Part shown: positions 63,892 to 64,000 of the stretch, piece after piece
How positions within the stretch are numbered: the first letter of the stretch is position 1
Layout of the letters: every line of letters begins with the position of its first letter
From: Pocillopora verrucosa
Taxonomy: Eukaryota; Cnidaria; Anthozoa; Scleractinia; Pocilloporidae
NCBI RefSeq assembly: GCF_036669915.1
Contig: NC_089322.1
Coordinates: 14,050,678-14,114,677, forward strand
Direction: 5' to 3'
DNA: 64,000 bases
Notes under the pieces: model-generated
What the model saw: only the letters and a program-made list of their open reading frames with translations
Database searches by the model: none
Told to the model about the DNA's origin: nothing
Made by a program: the position numbers and the translations under genes

Positions 63892-64000
63892 AACCTGTTG
63901 TGTGTAGAATTATGCCGAATTATGGCGTGATTCTCAGGGTAGCAAAGGTCGAAAATTGTTTCTCCTGTCTCCTTATATAAAAATCAAGGGTAGTTATAGA
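63892..64000 (+). mobile_element. Partial second copy of the 6.9-kb transposon, opposite orientation, cut by window edge
   Basis: TTAACCTGTTGTGTGTAG to the end is the reverse complement of 44071-44176 with few changes. It starts abruptly within the region 3' of the transposon gene, so this copy is internally deleted or truncated. The rest lies outside the window. Confidence 0.65.

Noticed and set aside
1-64000. CRISPR, operon, phage or other bacterial content
   Set aside because: Genes are isolated with eukaryotic flanks, poly(A) signals, splice sites and SINEs. The only short regular repeats are coding minisatellites.

Overview
The window looks like animal nuclear DNA and most likely comes from an anthozoan cnidarian, probably a stony coral. 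It is AT-rich, and most open frames are decayed. The recognisable debris (a filamin/NHL TRIM-type pseudogene, Crypton-derived exon copies, a tRNA-derived SINE, Penelope-like junk and a large DNA transposon) is typical of such genomes. There are no operons, Shine-Dalgarno sites or CRISPR arrays. The lineage is inferred from protein style; no search was possible.

The backbone is a cluster of single-exon genes for one family of small multi-pass membrane proteins (about 250-270 residues, 6-7 hydrophobic segments). A shared core reads DLFDGVEMIDIVLE, followed near the C terminus by KDESIFIAKN. I read it as a lineage-specific expansion of the TMEM121/CECR6-like family; this is moderate-confidence pattern recognition. 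Four subclasses are visible. Class A (plus) has genes at 366-1148 and 3078-3860 and pseudogenes near 14.3, 38.9 and 55.9 kb. Class B (plus) has genes at 4914, 15749, 22458, 40347 and 60417, a frameshifted copy at 30311 and a 3' fragment at 24371. Class C (minus) is seen only as pseudogenes (15.2, 20.5, 29.6, 39.8, 58.5 kb). Class D (minus) has one intact gene at 7006-7764 and relics at 19.7, 27.1 and 57.0 kb. Class C relics lie head-to-head with class B genes, so the ancestral unit was probably a divergent C/B pair sharing one promoter region. Most class B proteins carry a C-terminal Gly-Asp-Gln tail made by a 9-bp minisatellite; B1 has only one unit, so the array seems to have grown at the end of the ORF.

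The cluster grew by segmental duplication. About 8.3-18.0 kb matches 32.6-42.7 kb, with a partial, rearranged third copy at 50.4-51.7 and 54.7-56.7 kb. About 19.5-24.0 kb matches 56.7-61.9 kb, and 7.0-8.3 kb matches 26.8-28.1 kb. Dispersed among these is a block of about 0.7 kb (R1), whose minus strand is the promoter and first exon of a KIAA1958-like, Crypton-derived gene.

The most unusual object is a 6.9-kb insertion at 43385-50258. It has diverged terminal inverted repeats, splits one R1 copy, and carries a decayed, intron-containing minus-strand gene with cysteine-rich N-terminal modules, a D-D-E-like set of acidic motifs, a C2H2-like finger, a homeodomain-like region and a SAP-like C terminus. 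A partial second copy, in opposite orientation, runs off the right edge. Other notable structures are a palindrome of about 1 kb at 35655-36685, kappaB-like palindromes upstream of class A genes, and a SINE with a clean 12-bp target duplication.
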